Assembly (NCBI RefSeq): GCF_014268755.2 | Contig: NZ_CP077093.1 | Coordinates: 1,538,001 to 1,602,000, forward strand | Reading direction: 5' to 3' | Source of the DNA: Pseudomonas vanderleydeniana | GTDB lineage: Bacteria; Pseudomonadota; Gammaproteobacteria; Pseudomonadales; Pseudomonadaceae | DNA: 64,000 nucleotides | Part shown: positions 55,671 through 64,000 of the stretch, one piece after another | Layout of the letters: each line of letters begins with the position of its first letter | How positions within the stretch are numbered: the stretch's first letter is position 1 | Notes under the pieces: generated by a model | Seen by the model: only the letters and a program-made list of their open reading frames with translations | Database searches by the model: none | Told to the model about the DNA's origin: nothing | Program-made: the position numbers and the translations under genes

Positions 55671-58600
55671 TCAGGCATCTTTTCTCGCCAGCAGGCTGTA
55701 GACGCATGGCAGCACGAACAGCGTAAACAGCGTGCCCACCGACATCCCGGTGGCAATCACCGTACCGATGTCGAAACGACTGACCGCCCCCGCACCGCTG
55801 GCCAGGATCAACGGCACCATGCCGAAGACCATCGCCGCCGTCGTCATCAGCACTGGCCGCAGGCGGATCGCCGCAGCTTCTTCCACGGCCTCACGGGCCG
55901 ACAACCCCCTTTCGTGGCGCAACTGGTTGGCGAACTCGACGATCAGGATCCCGTGCTTGCTGATCAGTCCGATCAGTGTCACCAGGCCCACCTGGGTATA
56001 GATGTTCATGCTCGACCAGCCGAGGAACAGCGGTAGCAGCGCCCCGCAGATCGACAACGGTACGGTCACCAGGATCACCAGCGGGTCGCGGAAACTCTCG
56101 AATTGCGCCGCCAGTACCAGGAAGATGATTGCCAGGGCCAGGCCGAAGGTCACCCACAGCGCGTTGCCTTCCTGGACGAATTGCCGCGAGGAGCCGGCAT
56201 AGTCGCTGGCGAACCCCGTTGGCGCCTCTTCGGCGGCAATCTGGCGAATGGTCTCGATGGCGTCTCCCATGCTGACGATAGGCACCCCGGAAACAATCGC
56301 CGAGTTCAGTTGCTGGAACTGGTTCAACTGCCGGGGGCGGGCGCGGTCGGATACCGTGATCAGTGTCGACAGGGGCAACAGCTTGCCCTCGCTGTTCTTC
56401 ACGTAGTAGTTGTTCAGCCAGTCCGGGTTGTCGCGGTAGGCCCGTTCCACCTGGGCGATCACCTTGTAGCTGCGACCCTCGAGGGTAAAACGGTTGATTT
56501 CGGCTTCACCGAGCAGCGTCGCCAGGGTCGCCCCCAGGTCCTGCATCGACACCCCCATCTGCGCCGCCTTGCCACGATCGATATCCACCACCACCTCGGG
56601 CTTGTCGAAAGCCAGATCGATGTCGAGGAAGGCGAACTTGCCGGACTCCAGGGCGCGCTTCTTGATCCGGTTGGCGACGTCCAGCAGGGCCGTGTAGTCG
56701 TTGGGGGTATTGAGCACGTACTGGAACGGCAGGCTCTCGCCGGTGCCGGGCAGCGATGGCAGGTTGAAGCCGAACACCTGCAGCCCGCCGATGCTCGCCA
56801 GCTTGCCCTGGACCTCGGGCAGGATCTGCATCTGCGTGCGCCGGCGTTCGTTCCAGGGCTTGAGCAGGAAGCCGCCGATCCCCGACTGCACGCCATTGAA
56901 GCCGTTGATCTGGAACGACGAGTAGTACTCGGGAAACTCCTTGAAGATGGTGATGAACTCGTCGGTGTACTTGTTCAGGTAGTTCAGGTTGCTCGGCTGC
57001 GGGGCGGTGGCCATCATGAAGATGATGCCCTGGTCCTCGTTGGGCGCCAGCTCCGACTGGGTGAATTTCAGTAGCACGGGGATCAGCCCGAGGATGATCA
57101 CCGCGAACACTACCACCACCGGCCGCGTATCAAGGGTGCCGTGCAGCAGCGTGCGGTAGCGGCGCTTGAGGCGTTCGAACAGTTGGTCGAGGCGATGCGC
57201 CAGGCCTGAAGCATTGGCATCATGGCGCAGCAGCAGGGCGCACATCATCGGTGACAGGGTCAGGGCGACCACGCCGGAAATCACCACCGCGCCGGCCAGG
57301 GTCAGGGCGAATTCCTTGAACAGGGCGCCGGTCAGCCCTTGCAGGAAACCGATGGGGGCGTAGACTGCCGCGAGGGTGATGGTCATCGACACCACTGGCA
57401 GGGCAATTTCCCGCGCGCCTTCGAGGGCCGCCTCCAGCGGGCTCCTGCCTTCCTCGATATGCCGGTGGATGTTCTCCACCACGACGATCGCATCGTCCAC
57501 CACCAGGCCGATCGCCAGCACCATCGCCAGCAGGGTCAGCAGGTTGATCGAATACCCCATCAACTGCATGAAGAACAGCACGCCGACCATCGACAGCGGG
57601 ATGGTGATGACCGGAATCACCACCGAGCGCAGGGCGCCAAGGAACAGGAAGACCACCACGATGACGATCAGTACCGCTTCGAACAGGGTCTTGACCACCT
57701 CGTTGATCGAGGCCTGGATGAACAGCGTGGCGTCGTAGGCGATTTCCGCCTTGAGGTTGGTCGGTAACTGGGCCTCCAGCTCCGGCATGATCTTGCGTAC
57801 TTCCTTGATCACATCCAGCGGGTTGGCGCCGGGGGTGGCCTTGATGCCGATGTAGACCGAGGGCGTACCGCCGAAGGAGCTGACGGTGTCGTAGTTTTCC
57901 GCGCCCATTTCGACCCGCGCCACGTCGCCGAGCAACACCCGGCTATCACCGGCGGTCTTGAGAGGGATCGCCGCGAAGGCTTCGGCGGACTTCAGTTCGG
58001 TGCTGGCGTTGATACTGGTGACCACGTATTCGCCCTTGACCTCCCCGGCCGCGGACAGAAAGTTGTAGCGGCGCACCGCAGTGGTCACGTCTGCGGCACT
58101 GAGGCCGAAGCCGGCCAGCTTCACCGGGTCCAGCCACAGGCGCATGGCGAATACCTGGTTGCCGAGAATCTCCGCCTCGGCCATGCCGGGCAGGGTTGCC
58201 AGCTTGGGCTGGATCACTCGCGACAGGTAGTCGGTGATCTGCGGGTTACTCAACTGGTCGCTGAAGAAACTGATGTACATCAGCGCCGAGGCGCCTGCGG
58301 CTTCCTTGCTCAGCACCGGATCCTCGGCGTCCTGCGGCAGCTTGTTCTTGACCTCGTTGGCCTTGGCCAACAGCTCGGTGAACAGTCGATCGCTGTTGGA
58401 GCCGATCCGTGCATAGATCGAGATCACCGAGAAGTTCTGCCGACTGACCGAGGTCATGTAGTCGATGCCTTCGGCACTCGCCAGGCTCTGTTGCAACGGC
58501 TGGGTGATGTAGCCCTGGATGGTTTCGGCGTTGGCCCCGGGGTAGGCGGTGGTCACCGTGATCAGGGCGTTTTCCATCTGCGGATACTGGCGCAGGGGCA

Positions 58601-58694
58601 GTTTGCTGTAGGCCTGGAAGCCCAGCAGGAGAATCAGCAGGCTGACCACGCAGGCCAGCACCGGACGGCGGATGAACGGATCGGTAAAGGCCAT
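55671..58694 (-). CDS. mexW: RND multidrug efflux pump permease, MexW-like
   Basis: Proton-driven inner-membrane drug exporter of the HAE1/RND family. It has 1007 residues, within the usual range. The layout is standard: first membrane helix at residues about 11-29, a large periplasmic loop, a helix bundle with the proton-relay Asp pair in GLVVDDAIVVVENIHRH, a second periplasmic loop, and a final helix bundle. AGGGAG precedes the ATG; it begins 15 bp after the membrane-fusion gene. The choice of MexW rests on the neighbourhood: DUF1513, imelysin and di-haem genes flank mexVW in P. aeruginosa as I recall. No outer-membrane channel gene is present, so it would have to borrow one, as MexVW does with OprM. 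Confidence 0.9.
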   Translation of the reverse strand: MAFTDPFIRRPVLACVVSLLILLLGFQAYSKLPLRQYPQMENALITVTTAYPGANAETIQGYITQPLQQSLASAEGIDYMTSVSRQNFSVISIYARIGSNSDRLFTELLAKANEVKNKLPQDAEDPVLSKEAAGASALMYISFFSDQLSNPQITDYLSRVIQPKLATLPGMAEAEILGNQVFAMRLWLDPVKLAGFGLSAADVTTAVRRYNFLSAAGEVKGEYVVTSINASTELKSAEAFAAIPLKTAGDSRVLLGDVARVEMGAENYDTVSSFGGTPSVYIGIKATPGANPLDVIKEVRKIMPELEAQLPTNLKAEIAYDATLFIQASINEVVKTLFEAVLIVIVVVFLFLGALRSVVIPVITIPLSMVGVLFFMQLMGYSINLLTLLAMVLAIGLVVDDAIVVVENIHRHIEEGRSPLEAALEGAREIALPVVSMTITLAAVYAPIGFLQGLTGALFKEFALTLAGAVVISGVVALTLSPMMCALLLRHDANASGLAHRLDQLFERLKRRYRTLLHGTLDTRPVVVVFAVIILGLIPVLLKFTQSELAPNEDQGIIFMMATAPQPSNLNYLNKYTDEFITIFKEFPEYYSSFQINGFNGVQSGIGGFLLKPWNERRRTQMQILPEVQGKLASIGGLQVFGFNLPSLPGTGESLPFQYVLNTPNDYTALLDVANRIKKRALESGKFAFLDIDLAFDKPEVVVDIDRGKAAQMGVSMQDLGATLATLLGEAEINRFTLEGRSYKVIAQVERAYRDNPDWLNNYYVKNSEGKLLPLSTLITVSDRARPRQLNQFQQLNSAIVSGVPIVSMGDAIETIRQIAAEEAPTGFASDYAGSSRQFVQEGNALWVTFGLALAIIFLVLAAQFESFRDPLVILVTVPLSICGALLPLFLGWSSMNIYTQVGLVTLIGLISKHGILIVEFANQLRHERGLSAREAVEEAAAIRLRPVLMTTAAMVFGMVPLILASGAGAVSRFDIGTVIATGMSVGTLFTLFVLPCVYSLLARKDA

Positions 58695-58708
58695 GATCGA
58701 CTCCCTGA

Positions 58709-59857
58709 TCAGTTCGCGTGGGGGGCTGGGGACGTCGTGGGAGCCATCTTGTCCGGACTGATGGCGATGTGTGCGCCATTGTCCAGCTTCAACTGGCCAC
58801 CGCTGACCACCTGCTCGCCATCCTTGAGCCCATCGATGACCTTGACCAGCCCGTCGCGCCGCTCGGCAGTCTTGATGAAGCGCCGTTCGGCCATCAGTTG
58901 CGGCTTGCCGTCGGGCTCCTTGAGCACGCTGCCATCTTCGGCCTTCTTCTCGGCCACGACATACACCGAGTTGCCGTAGAGGGTGTAGGTAACGGCGCTT
59001 TCCGGTATCACCACGAAGGGCTGCGGGTTCGGCAGCAGCACCTGGAGGTTGGCGAACATGCCCGGCAGCAGCTTGCCGTCGGGATTGGCCAGGGTCGCAC
59101 GCACCAGCACGTTGCGGGTGGTTTCATCGACCTTCGGGTTGATGGCGCTGAGGGTGCCCGGGAAGACTTCCTGGCCATAGGCGGCGACGCCCAGTTGCAC
59201 TGGCTGTCCGACCGCCAGCCTGGGCACGAACTGTTCGGGCAGGTAGAAGTCGACGTAGAGGCTGCTCAGGTCCTGCAGGGTGGCGATCACCGTGCCGCTG
59301 GCGAGATAGTCGCCGACATCCACCTGGCGGATGCCGATGGTGCCGTTGAACGGTGCAAGGATCTTCTTCTTGGCCAGGGCGGCCTTGAGCTGGTTGACCG
59401 TGGCCCGGTCCTTTTGCCGGACGGCCGAGAGTCGGTCGAATTCGCCCTTGGAGATCGCCTGGCTGCCTACCAGCTTGGCGCCGCGCCCGTAGTCCAGTTC
59501 CGCCAACCCGAGGTCGGCCTGGGCGGTTTCCAGCTGGGCGCTTTCGACATCGCTGTCCAGTTGCAGCAGCGGTTGTCCGGCCTTGACCTTCTGCCCGGAT
59601 TCAAATTGCAGGGCTTTGACCGTACCGGCGACCTCCAGGCTCAAGTCGACGCCCTGCAGGGCCTTGAGCGTGCCGACCGTGGGCAGCCGCTCCTGCCAGG
59701 GCCTGGCGCTCGCGGTGACGGCTGGAACCTGGATGGCGGGCTTGGGTGCGGAGTAGACCTGGATCTGCCTGTAGATCGAGAAAGCCTTGTAGCCGGCGAG
59801 TGCCAGCACGGCCAGGAGGACGAGACCCAACATGATCAGCATGCGGCGACGCAGCAT
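58709..59857 (-). CDS. mexV: RND efflux periplasmic adaptor (membrane fusion protein), MexV-like
   Basis: Adaptor linking the RND permease to an outer-membrane channel. It has 382 residues: an N-terminal membrane anchor (about 6-27, MLIMLGLVLLAVLALAGYKA) without a clear lipobox, a lipoyl-like segment (GTVKALQFESGQKVKAGQPL), a coiled-coil hairpin (about 105-165) and beta-barrel parts (FVPRLAVGQPVQLGV). AAGGAA lies upstream. It is the first gene of a two-gene operon with the permease. No regulator gene lies beside it. Residues about 300-330 carry a charged loop (AEKKAEDGSVLKEPDGKPQL). Confidence 0.88.
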   Translation of the reverse strand: MLRRRMLIMLGLVLLAVLALAGYKAFSIYRQIQVYSAPKPAIQVPAVTASARPWQERLPTVGTLKALQGVDLSLEVAGTVKALQFESGQKVKAGQPLLQLDSDVESAQLETAQADLGLAELDYGRGAKLVGSQAISKGEFDRLSAVRQKDRATVNQLKAALAKKKILAPFNGTIGIRQVDVGDYLASGTVIATLQDLSSLYVDFYLPEQFVPRLAVGQPVQLGVAAYGQEVFPGTLSAINPKVDETTRNVLVRATLANPDGKLLPGMFANLQVLLPNPQPFVVIPESAVTYTLYGNSVYVVAEKKAEDGSVLKEPDGKPQLMAERRFIKTAERRDGLVKVIDGLKDGEQVVSGGQLKLDNGAHIAISPDKMAPTTSPAPHAN

Positions 59858-60019
59858 ATTCCAGTTCCTTGGAGACGAGGCTAACGGAAGGTCGAACTGC
59901 CGCCTTGCACGATAACTCCCGCACGCAGGCGTCGCCTTGAAGCTATTTGTCAGCAGATACTAAGCCAATGGCGTGAGTTTAGACGAAGGTCCGGTCAGTG
60001 TGGGGGAGGGTTTACCGGG

Positions 60020-60096
60020 CCCCGTTCGCGGGCAAGCCACGCTCCTACAGGCTACAGCGCAAACTTGTAGGAGCGCGGCTTGCCCGCGAACAGGGT
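60020..60096. repeat. Inverted REP pair, GCTCCTACA family
   Basis: CCCCGTTCGCGGGCAAGCCA CGCTCCTACAGG faces CTTGTAGGAGCGCGGCTTGC CCGCGAACAGGG. It is 77 bp in the 248-bp gap between the DUF1513 gene and the RND adaptor, and suggests that these are separate transcripts. The related pair is at 11966-12053. Confidence 0.8.
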
Positions 60097-60105
60097 CTAT
60101 CGGCC

Positions 60106-61206
60106 CTACACCAGGTGCAGGTGGTTGTCCCAGAGCCCCGCAGGCAGGTCCAGGGGTTTTGCTGTCAGCTCCTTCTGACGGCAATCATAGAAACGACAGC
60201 GGCCTTGGCCAGAGGTGACCACGAAGCCGTCGGCGACCGCGCCAACGCCAGCGCAGTCGGGAAGATGAGCGTCCAGGCGCAGCTGGCCGCTGTCCAGTTC
60301 CCAGATGAAGAAGCGGTTGCCCCGTGGCGCGGTCAATGCGACCAGGCGCAGATCGCTGTGCACCGCAACGCTGGCGGTGTAGTGCCCCATGGCCTGCAAC
60401 TGCTGCTCGGCCACGGGGAAGGCCACGAACGGCTGGCCGGGACGCTTGATCGCCAGCAGCTCGGACGACTCGTGGGCGGGGCCCATGAACTGCTGGCCGG
60501 CGACAATGGTGCCGTCGCTGGCCACGCCGAGGTGGCGCACGCTGTTCATCTGCTGGGCCAGGGTCTCCTTGCTCAGCAGGGTGCCGTCGCGCCGCATCAA
60601 CACCAGGCTGGGCTCCATGGCGTCGAGGTTCATCTCCACCCGGCTCTCGGCTTCGGTGCGGATGCCACCGTTGGCGACGATCAGCGTTTCGCCGTCGGGC
60701 ATCCACGAGACCTGGTGCGGGCCGATACCGTGGGTAGGGATCTCGCCACTGTGGACCAGGCGCTCGCCCTCGAACCGGTAGACTCCGAGCAGGCCTCGCC
60801 CGGGATCGCGGGTGTCGTTCTCGGTGGTGTACAGCCAGTCGCCGTCCTTGTGGATCACCGCATGGCCGTAGAAGTGCCGGTTCGGCTGCGACGCGATGGT
60901 CTGCAGCAGACGCCCGTCGCGCAGGTCGATCAGGTAGCTCTCGGTGCCGGGGCGGCGGGCGATGAACACTGCCAGCGGTAGCGTCGGGTGGTTGATGATG
61001 TCGTGGCAACGCTGGTTGACCCGGGTCGCGAAGACCTGTTTGCCATCCAGTCGATAACCCACGGCGTAGTGCCCGCCTTCGCCATCGTCACGGGCCGAGA
61101 GCAGCAGCGGGCTGTGGTCCTTGTGTCGGAACAGGGTCCAGCCGCCCAGCGTGATCGCGCTGAGCAGCAGGCTACCCAAGGTCAGGGCCTGGCGTCGCAA
61201 CATCAT
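60106..61206 (-). CDS. DUF1513 protein, predicted beta-propeller, exported
   Basis: A 366-residue protein of unknown biochemical role. It starts MMLRRQALTLGSLLLSAITLGG: an RR pair followed by a hydrophobic stretch, so export (possibly by Tat) is likely. The rest reads as repeated beta-propeller-like blades (YAVGYRLDGKQVFATRV, HKDGDWLYTTENDT, GPHQVSWMPDGETLIVANGG, FFIWELDSGQLRLDAHLP). Repeated His (HDIINHP, HFYGHAVIHKDG) could bind metal, which is a guess. Its start shares a base with the imelysin-gene stop (TGATG), so translation is coupled. It is the third gene of a di-haem/imelysin/DUF1513 operon. Confidence 0.85.
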   Translation of the reverse strand: MMLRRQALTLGSLLLSAITLGGWTLFRHKDHSPLLLSARDDGEGGHYAVGYRLDGKQVFATRVNQRCHDIINHPTLPLAVFIARRPGTESYLIDLRDGRLLQTIASQPNRHFYGHAVIHKDGDWLYTTENDTRDPGRGLLGVYRFEGERLVHSGEIPTHGIGPHQVSWMPDGETLIVANGGIRTEAESRVEMNLDAMEPSLVLMRRDGTLLSKETLAQQMNSVRHLGVASDGTIVAGQQFMGPAHESSELLAIKRPGQPFVAFPVAEQQLQAMGHYTASVAVHSDLRLVALTAPRGNRFFIWELDSGQLRLDAHLPDCAGVGAVADGFVVTSGQGRCRFYDCRQKELTAKPLDLPAGLWDNHLHLV

Positions 61207-62270
61207 CAGTCACCGTCGTTGGCATTGAAGCCTAGTTGGATGCCCAGCGCCTTTGCCAGTTCGCCTTCGTGCAGGCGATGGACGACGTTGAGGCTGTCAT
61301 AGAGATCGTTGAGCTGCTGGCGTCCGGCATCGTCGCCGAGCATTTCGGTCAGCGAGCGCTGGTTGCTGGCGAACAGTTTCAGCGATGCTGCGTAGGCGGC
61401 GTCGATTTTGTCGGCCAGCGGCTTCTGTTCGGCGGGCAGCAAGCCGCGCAGGCCCTTGTTGTCGACCCCGACCCAGACGGTGCGGGCGGCTGCCAGGCTG
61501 GCTTCCAGGCCCTGTAGCGACGACTGGCTGCGCCAGGCGTCGGCCTGGAACGGTTGGGCGATGCCCTTGGCCTGGCGGCCCATCGGCGTGCCGAGTTTTT
61601 TCTTCAGGGTATCCAGTGCCGTGACCTGGACCCGCAGCAGGTCGGCGATGGCCTCGTGGGAGTCGGCGTAGCGCTGGTTCGGGAACTTGCTCATTTGCGC
61701 GAGCATGCCGTCGTTGGTGTTCCAGCGCGACAGGATCTCTTCGGCCAGGTTCTTCTGGCGCTCGCCGATGGCGGTCAGCAGTGGGCAGTAGCGGGCTTTC
61801 TGCGTGCTGTCGGCCATGTCGATCTTGCTGTCGAACAGGATGTATTCGTAGGCCGACAGGCCCTGGACGACCACGCTGGACTTGGCCAGGGCCGTGGCAT
61901 CGATCTGTGGCTGGGCGGTGACCAGTTGTTCGACCTGGCGGCCGACGAGGTTCTTCTTGTCCGGCCAGAACTGCACCTGCCAGGAACGGTTGCCTTCGGC
62001 CAGCGGCCCGATCAGCAAGGGCTGCAGTTCGGCCCAGGCCTTCTGGGCGTGGAGGAAGTCGGCGCGGGCGGTGTCCAGGCTGGCCTTGCCTTCGCAGAAG
62101 GCCAGGGCGCTGATCGCCAGCTGGCGGTCGGCCTCGACCCAGCGGTTGTAGGTCGGCAGGATCACCTGTTTGGCGATGGCGGCCGAGGTGATGGCCTGTG
62201 GATCCTGGGGTGAGCAGGCACCGAGGGCGAGCGCGGCGAGGCTGGTGAACAACAGTTTGGGGCGGAACAT
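61206..62270 (-). CDS. Imelysin-family (M75) lipoprotein with altered GxHxxE motif
   Basis: A 354-residue periplasm-facing lipoprotein. The lipobox is ALGAC with Cys19. The all-helical imelysin/EfeO-type fold is suggested by the length and by blocks VILPTYNRWVEADRQL, AQKAWAELQPLLIGPL and GLSAYEYILFDS. Known imelysin proteins carry a GxHxxE metal motif at this last place; here it reads G137-L-S139-A-Y-E142, so the His is Ser. Family members take part in iron uptake or are annotated as peptidases without clear activity. AGAGGA precedes the ATG. It lies 27 bp below the di-haem gene. Confidence 0.88.
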   Translation of the reverse strand: MFRPKLLFTSLAALALGACSPQDPQAITSAAIAKQVILPTYNRWVEADRQLAISALAFCEGKASLDTARADFLHAQKAWAELQPLLIGPLAEGNRSWQVQFWPDKKNLVGRQVEQLVTAQPQIDATALAKSSVVVQGLSAYEYILFDSKIDMADSTQKARYCPLLTAIGERQKNLAEEILSRWNTNDGMLAQMSKFPNQRYADSHEAIADLLRVQVTALDTLKKKLGTPMGRQAKGIAQPFQADAWRSQSSLQGLEASLAAARTVWVGVDNKGLRGLLPAEQKPLADKIDAAYAASLKLFASNQRSLTEMLGDDAGRQQLNDLYDSLNVVHRLHEGELAKALGIQLGFNANDGD

Positions 62271-62297
62271 GTCCAGGTCCTCTGATTGAAGGAGTTC

Positions 62298-63725
62298 TTA
62301 TAGCGAATTCAGGAAAGCCAGCAACGCGGCGCGCTGCTCGGCATTGAACGACAACACCCGCTGTTGCGCCGGCAACGCCTCGCCGCCGTGCCAGAGCACG
62401 GCTTCGAGCAGATTGCGGGCGCGGCCGTCATGCAGGAACTGGGTATGGCCGCTGACCGTTCGGGTCAGGCCGATGCCCCACAGCGGTGGAGTACGCCAAT
62501 CGCTGCCGCTGGCGAGGAATTCGGTGCGGTTGTCCGCCAGGCCAGGGCCCATGTCATGCAGCAGCAGATCGCTGTAGGGGCGGATCACCTGGCCGGCCAG
62601 CTCGGGTTCGGGGGCATTGGCCGAGGTCGTGAACTGCGGGGTGTGGCAATTCTGGCAACCGGCCTGGTGGAACAGGTTCTTGCCGGCCAGTACTTGCTGT
62701 GCGCCGACATCGCGGCGCGCCGGGACTGCGAGGTTGCGGGTGTAGAACAGCACCAGGCGCAGGATGTTGTCGCTGACTTCCTGTTCGCCGTCGGCGCCAT
62801 TGCCGTTGGGGGCATTACGGCAAGCCGTCTGGCTTGGGGTGCAGTCATCGAAGGGCCTCAGTGTCGTGGTGAGGCCCATGTCACCAGAAAATGCGTGAAC
62901 GTTTTGTTGGTTGAGATTGGGCTGCCCGGCTTTCCAGCCAAAGCGGCCGAGCACGGTCTTGCCCTGGGCGTCGTCCCAGACCCGGTTGGGACGGCCGGCG
63001 ATCCCATCGGGTTGGCGCGCCTTCGCGTTGGCAAGAATCGCCCCTTCGGGAATGGCTTCCAGCAGGCCGAGGCCGATCATCGGCGGGGCGACCCGGGCGG
63101 AAAAGCGCGTGTCCGGATGCATCGGGCCGTAGCCCAGCTGGCTGATCAGCAGGCGTGGCTTGCGCAGCTCGACTTCGGTGCCGTCCTTGAAGCGTACCGG
63201 CAGCGGATCATATTCGACCCGCACCTTGCCTTCCGGCGCCACGCCGGGAATGGCCATGTCCTGCAACTGTCCGCCATAGACCGGCTCGGGCACCACGCCC
63301 TGCTGCTCGATCTGCTTCGCATGGGCCGGGCTGTCGGGGATCGACAGGCGCACCAGCATCGATACGGCGTTATCCGAGTCCGCTTCCGGCGGGTGCCCGC
63401 GACCGTCCCTGACGTGGCAGTTCTGGCAGGCGTTGGTGTTGAACAACGGGCCCAGGCCATCCCGGGCAGTGGTGGTCGAAGGGGCGATCACCCAGGGGCT
63501 GCGAAAGAAACTGTTGCCGACGCTGAAGTCCAGGCGGCGGCTTGGTGAAAGATTGGCGGCCGGTGCCGAAAAGGCACTGCGATCGCTCCTGTTCACCGTG
63601 GTCTCGCCGCCGGAGCGTGCCTCGCCGGGCTCGGGCGCGGTAAAGCGCGCAGCGTCATCGCAGGCACTCAGAAGCAGAGCCAGGAGTAACGACGACAGGC
63701 GAAGCGGTGATGAAGGCATGGGCAT
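62298..63725 (-). CDS. Di-haem c-type oxidoreductase lipoprotein (DUF1111, DHOR family)
   Basis: A 475-residue exported protein. The lipobox-like LLLSAC puts Cys22 at the mature N-terminus. Two c-type haem sites are visible: CQNCH at residues 100-104 and CQNCH at 357-361. The DUF1111/di-haem oxidoredictase blocks PLFNTNACQNCHVRDGRGH and LFHQAGCQNCHTPQF, and the C-terminal RTPPLWGIGLTR, LHDGRARNLLEAVLWHGGEA segments, resemble MauG/cytochrome c peroxidase relatives. The reaction is unknown. It is the first gene of the three-gene operon inside this window; more upstream genes could lie beyond the right edge. Two starts (MPMPSS and MPSS) are possible. Confidence 0.9.
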   Translation of the reverse strand: MPMPSSPLRLSSLLLALLLSACDDAARFTAPEPGEARSGGETTVNRSDRSAFSAPAANLSPSRRLDFSVGNSFFRSPWVIAPSTTTARDGLGPLFNTNACQNCHVRDGRGHPPEADSDNAVSMLVRLSIPDSPAHAKQIEQQGVVPEPVYGGQLQDMAIPGVAPEGKVRVEYDPLPVRFKDGTEVELRKPRLLISQLGYGPMHPDTRFSARVAPPMIGLGLLEAIPEGAILANAKARQPDGIAGRPNRVWDDAQGKTVLGRFGWKAGQPNLNQQNVHAFSGDMGLTTTLRPFDDCTPSQTACRNAPNGNGADGEQEVSDNILRLVLFYTRNLAVPARRDVGAQQVLAGKNLFHQAGCQNCHTPQFTTSANAPEPELAGQVIRPYSDLLLHDMGPGLADNRTEFLASGSDWRTPPLWGIGLTRTVSGHTQFLHDGRARNLLEAVLWHGGEALPAQQRVLSFNAEQRAALLAFLNSL

Positions 63726-63861
63726 GGAAACAGGGTTCGGGACAGGGCGCGAATCTTATCGGGCCGGGGCTGGGCAAGCGTTTGCCCAGATCAGTAAATA
63801 TGGTGCTGAGCCAGTCGTTATCTGTAACGGGACCGCCTGTTCGCGGCTGGTCGGTTCGCTT

Positions 63862-63991
63862 GTGGCGAGTGGGCTTGCCCACGCTCGGCTGCAACGCAGC
63901 CGTAAATCGGTTATCGCGTTCTTCCTGATGCAGCGCGATCTTCGATACTGGGGCCGCAAGGCGGCCCAGCGTGGGCAAGCCCACTCACCAC
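63862..63991. repeat. REPIN: inverted pair of REP palindromes, GAGTGGG variant
   Basis: GTGGCGAGTGGGCTTGCCCA faces TGGGCAAGCCCACTCACCAC. It is 130 bp. Each REP hairpin is GTGGGC-TT-GCCCAC where the copies at 3866 and 15454 have GCGGGC-TT-GCCCGC, so both sides of the stem changed together. The flanking segment GCTCGGCTGCAACGCAGCCG TAAATC also resembles the copy at 3866. The rest of the right-hand gap (63726-63861) shows no gene. Confidence 0.85.
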
Positions 63992-64000
63992 AGGGATATC

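Noticed and set aside
63726..63861. Fur box upstream of the di-haem gene.
   Set aside because: No segment resembles the GATAAT-based 19-bp inverted repeat. The operon promoter may lie beyond the window or use another regulator.

Overview
The window is chromosomal DNA from a Pseudomonas, most likely of the fluorescens lineage. The evidence is high GC, pseudomonad-type proteins throughout (PlsB, BamA, RpoS, FabZ starting [17 protein letters not shown], a GH17-GT2 NdvB), Pseudomonas REP/REPIN palindromes between genes, and a gene order from rpsB to rpoS that, as I remember it, matches the P. aeruginosa PA3656-PA3622 segment. I could not run any search, so orthology and synteny statements rest on recognising sequences and on memory.

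Layout. 1-9.3 kb (minus strand apart from a cold-shock gene): a YbaY-like protein, plsB, a divergent cold-shock gene, an unknown 125-aa protein, rlmA, dapE and ndvB. 9.4-16.8 kb: tcdA converges on the cysteine desulfurase pair csdA-csdE. Then come dapD with an ArsC/YffB-family gene, a CPA1 Na+/H+ antiporter on the plus strand, and dapC. The succinylase-branch lysine genes dapE, dapD and dapC therefore lie within about 11.5 kb on one strand. 16.9-20.4 kb: glnD and map.

20.6-46.9 kb is one long plus-strand block of core genes. It runs rpsB-tsf (translation), pyrH-frr-uppS-cdsA-dxr-rseP-bamA-skp-lpxD-fabZ-lpxA-lpxB-rnhB (nucleotides, ribosome recycling, isoprenoid, phospholipid, outer-membrane assembly and lipid A), dnaE, accA, tilS, pyrG-kdsA, eno, and ftsB-ispD. 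Many neighbours overlap by 1-4 nt. Hairpins separate rpsB/tsf, tsf/pyrH, rseP/bamA, rnhB/dnaE, kdsA/eno and eno/ftsB.

47-50.1 kb is a glutathione-dependent formaldehyde detoxification unit: a divergent LysR regulator (gfnR-like) and adhC-fghA. 50.3-55.5 kb is ispF-truD-surE-pcm-nlpD-rpoS, where the first four genes overlap or nearly so. 55.7-63.7 kb (minus strand) is a different block: a MexVW-like RND pump without an outer-membrane channel gene, preceded by an operon of a di-haem c-type lipoprotein, an imelysin-family lipoprotein and a DUF1513 protein. This block follows rpoS directly, where rsmZ and fdxA would be expected from P. aeruginosa.

I found no tRNA, rRNA, CRISPR array, insertion sequence, prophage or anti-phage system. 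Nothing here is a clearly new system. The best leads are the di-haem/imelysin/DUF1513 module with its altered imelysin motif, the missing rsmZ-fdxA neighbourhood, the terminator that abuts the ispF start codon, and the three near-identical-length REPINs with compensating base changes.
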